A stretch of DNA of 6,269 bases from Bacteroidetes bacterium HGW-Bacteroidetes-12. Its GTDB lineage: Bacteria > Bacteroidota > Bacteroidia > Flavobacteriales_E > Vicingaceae. Each line of letters begins with the position of its first letter. Within the stretch, counting starts at the first letter, position 1. A program made the translations under genes and the position numbers. Below the pieces are notes generated by a model. It was not told where the DNA came from and made no database searches. It saw nothing but the letters and a program-made list of their open reading frames with translations. Positions 5,912 to 6,269 of this stretch are shown here, one piece after another. The stretch lies in NCBI GenBank assembly GCA_002841035.1, contig PHDR01000172.1:1-6269 (forward strand), given 5' to 3'.

Positions 5912-6079
5912 ATGATTCTCAACATTGAGAATGACAAATTCATTGAAAAAATTACGAAATTTATTCAAAAGGGAAAAGTTGATTTTTGGAATGAGTTGAA
6001 TTTGTCTGAGCAAAAAGAAATCGAAAAAGGAATTAAACAGTTGAATAAAGTTGAAAAAGTTGAGTTTAACGACTTTTAA
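5912..6079 (+). CDS. Small antitoxin-like ORF, possibly C-terminally truncated
   Basis: A 55-codon ORF starting at ATG 5912 after an in-frame stop (5894-5896). Its middle, 'VDFWNELNLSEQKEIEKGIKQL', resembles the C-terminal part of small Bacteroidota antitoxin or addiction-module proteins (pattern W..Ls...k..I..Gi.ql..G...s..df.kk). The N-terminal 20 residues are helical and short for such antitoxins, which are often about 75-80 residues. The frame ends at TAA 6077-6079 after 'FNDF'. The next in-frame codons read K-K-I-S and then stop (6092-6094), so TTA instead of TAA would give the familiar 'DFLKKIS' ending. This suggests a nonsense change or a decayed gene, but a natural end cannot be excluded. 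No toxin gene is visible beside it. Confidence 0.5.
   Translation: MILNIENDKFIEKITKFIQKGKVDFWNELNLSEQKEIEKGIKQLNKVEKVEFNDF
5915..5932. repeat. Inverted repeat over the start of the antitoxin-like ORF
   Basis: ATTCTCAA (5915-5922) and TTGAGAAT (5925-5932) are perfect 8-bp arms around a 2-base centre, directly after the ATG. Antitoxins often bind palindromes close to their own start, so this could be an autoregulatory operator, or it could be a coincidence of coding sequence. Confidence 0.4.
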
Positions 6080-6174
6080 AAAAAGATTTCTTAAAGAGTA
6101 AAAAAACCAAAAAGATAATAAAAAAGCATCATTTACACCTGCACCTGGAATCTTAATGTCTTAATATCTATATT

Positions 6175-6269
6175 CTATCGTCTAGTTAATAATAAAGCAT
6201 TGTCACTCGAATAATTCTTTGCATTACTGTATAAATAATCTTCAGCTTTTTCTACTATTCCTTCAATGT
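6175..6269 (-). CDS. C-terminal fragment of a Y1/IS200-like (REP-associated) transposase
   Basis: On the minus strand the frame beginning at 6267 is open for 30 codons to a TAG at 6177-6175. It reads IEGIVEKAEDYLYSNAKNY, then a short tail ending ALLLTRR. 'GIVEK.EDYLYSsAkNY' is very like the extreme C-terminus of Y1 (HUH) transposases of the IS200/REP-associated type ('NPV.AGIVe..edY.YSSA.~Y'). The catalytic HUH and Tyr residues would lie outside the window. The usual SSA is SNA here, and the tail ends in TRR rather than the common hydrophobic residues. Only the tail is visible, so completeness cannot be judged. The gene converges on the antitoxin-like ORF. The 95 bases between them hold only AT-rich sequence with an 8-bp near-tandem repeat (TCTTAATG/TCTTAATA, 6151-6166) and no clear terminator. 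Confidence 0.6.
   Translation of the reverse strand, partial: IEGIVEKAEDYLYSNAKNYSSDNALLLTRR

Noticed and set aside
6080..6174. Toxin gene partner of the antitoxin-like ORF
   Set aside because: The space is too short, is AT-rich with stops in all frames examined, and runs into the converging transposase frame.

Overview
The window is AT-rich DNA that looks like a member of the Bacteroidota, most likely a flavobacterium-like organism. The evidence is a Bacteroidota-type promoter (TAnnTTTG -7 box), A-rich leaders without clear Shine-Dalgarno sequences, signal peptides that end in -A|Q, and protein families with typical Bacteroidota flavour. This assignment is inference from style, not from a marker gene.

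Layout. (1) Positions 1-862 hold the 3' part of a gene of unknown function that is already open at the window's left edge. (2) Positions 863-1151 are non-coding, clearly richer in GC than their surroundings (about 48% by hand count for 871-1130) and packed with inverted and direct repeats. They look like a mobile or cassette-like intergenic element. (3) Positions 1152-1730 encode a Crp/Fnr-type regulator. A perfect 12-bp palindrome overlaps its stop codon, just upstream of a good Bacteroidota promoter that faces the next gene. (4) Positions 1800-5856 carry four same-strand genes: an exported protein of unknown function that is probably a beta-propeller; a TMEM175-type (DUF1211) inner-membrane potassium channel; an exported protein with Ig-like domains; and an outer-membrane beta-barrel porin of the alginate-export family. 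The last two overlap by 4 bp (ATGA). A strong hairpin with no U-tract sits between the propeller and channel genes. (5) Positions 5857-6269 look like accessory debris: a small antitoxin-like ORF that ends one codon before a typical 'LKKIS' tail, and, on the minus strand, the last 30 codons of what looks like a Y1/IS200-like (REP-associated) transposase.

How the genes may work together (inference). The four genes place proteins in the periplasm, inner membrane and outer membrane, which suggests an envelope module. The Crp/Fnr regulator is the obvious candidate controller, because the palindrome lies near -42 of the predicted promoter, a class II activator position. The substrate of the porin and the job of the propeller protein cannot be read from the sequence. 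Repeat-rich or mobile DNA lies on both sides, so the regulator-plus-envelope block may be a transferable islet. No RNA gene, CRISPR array, complete insertion sequence or replication origin was seen.
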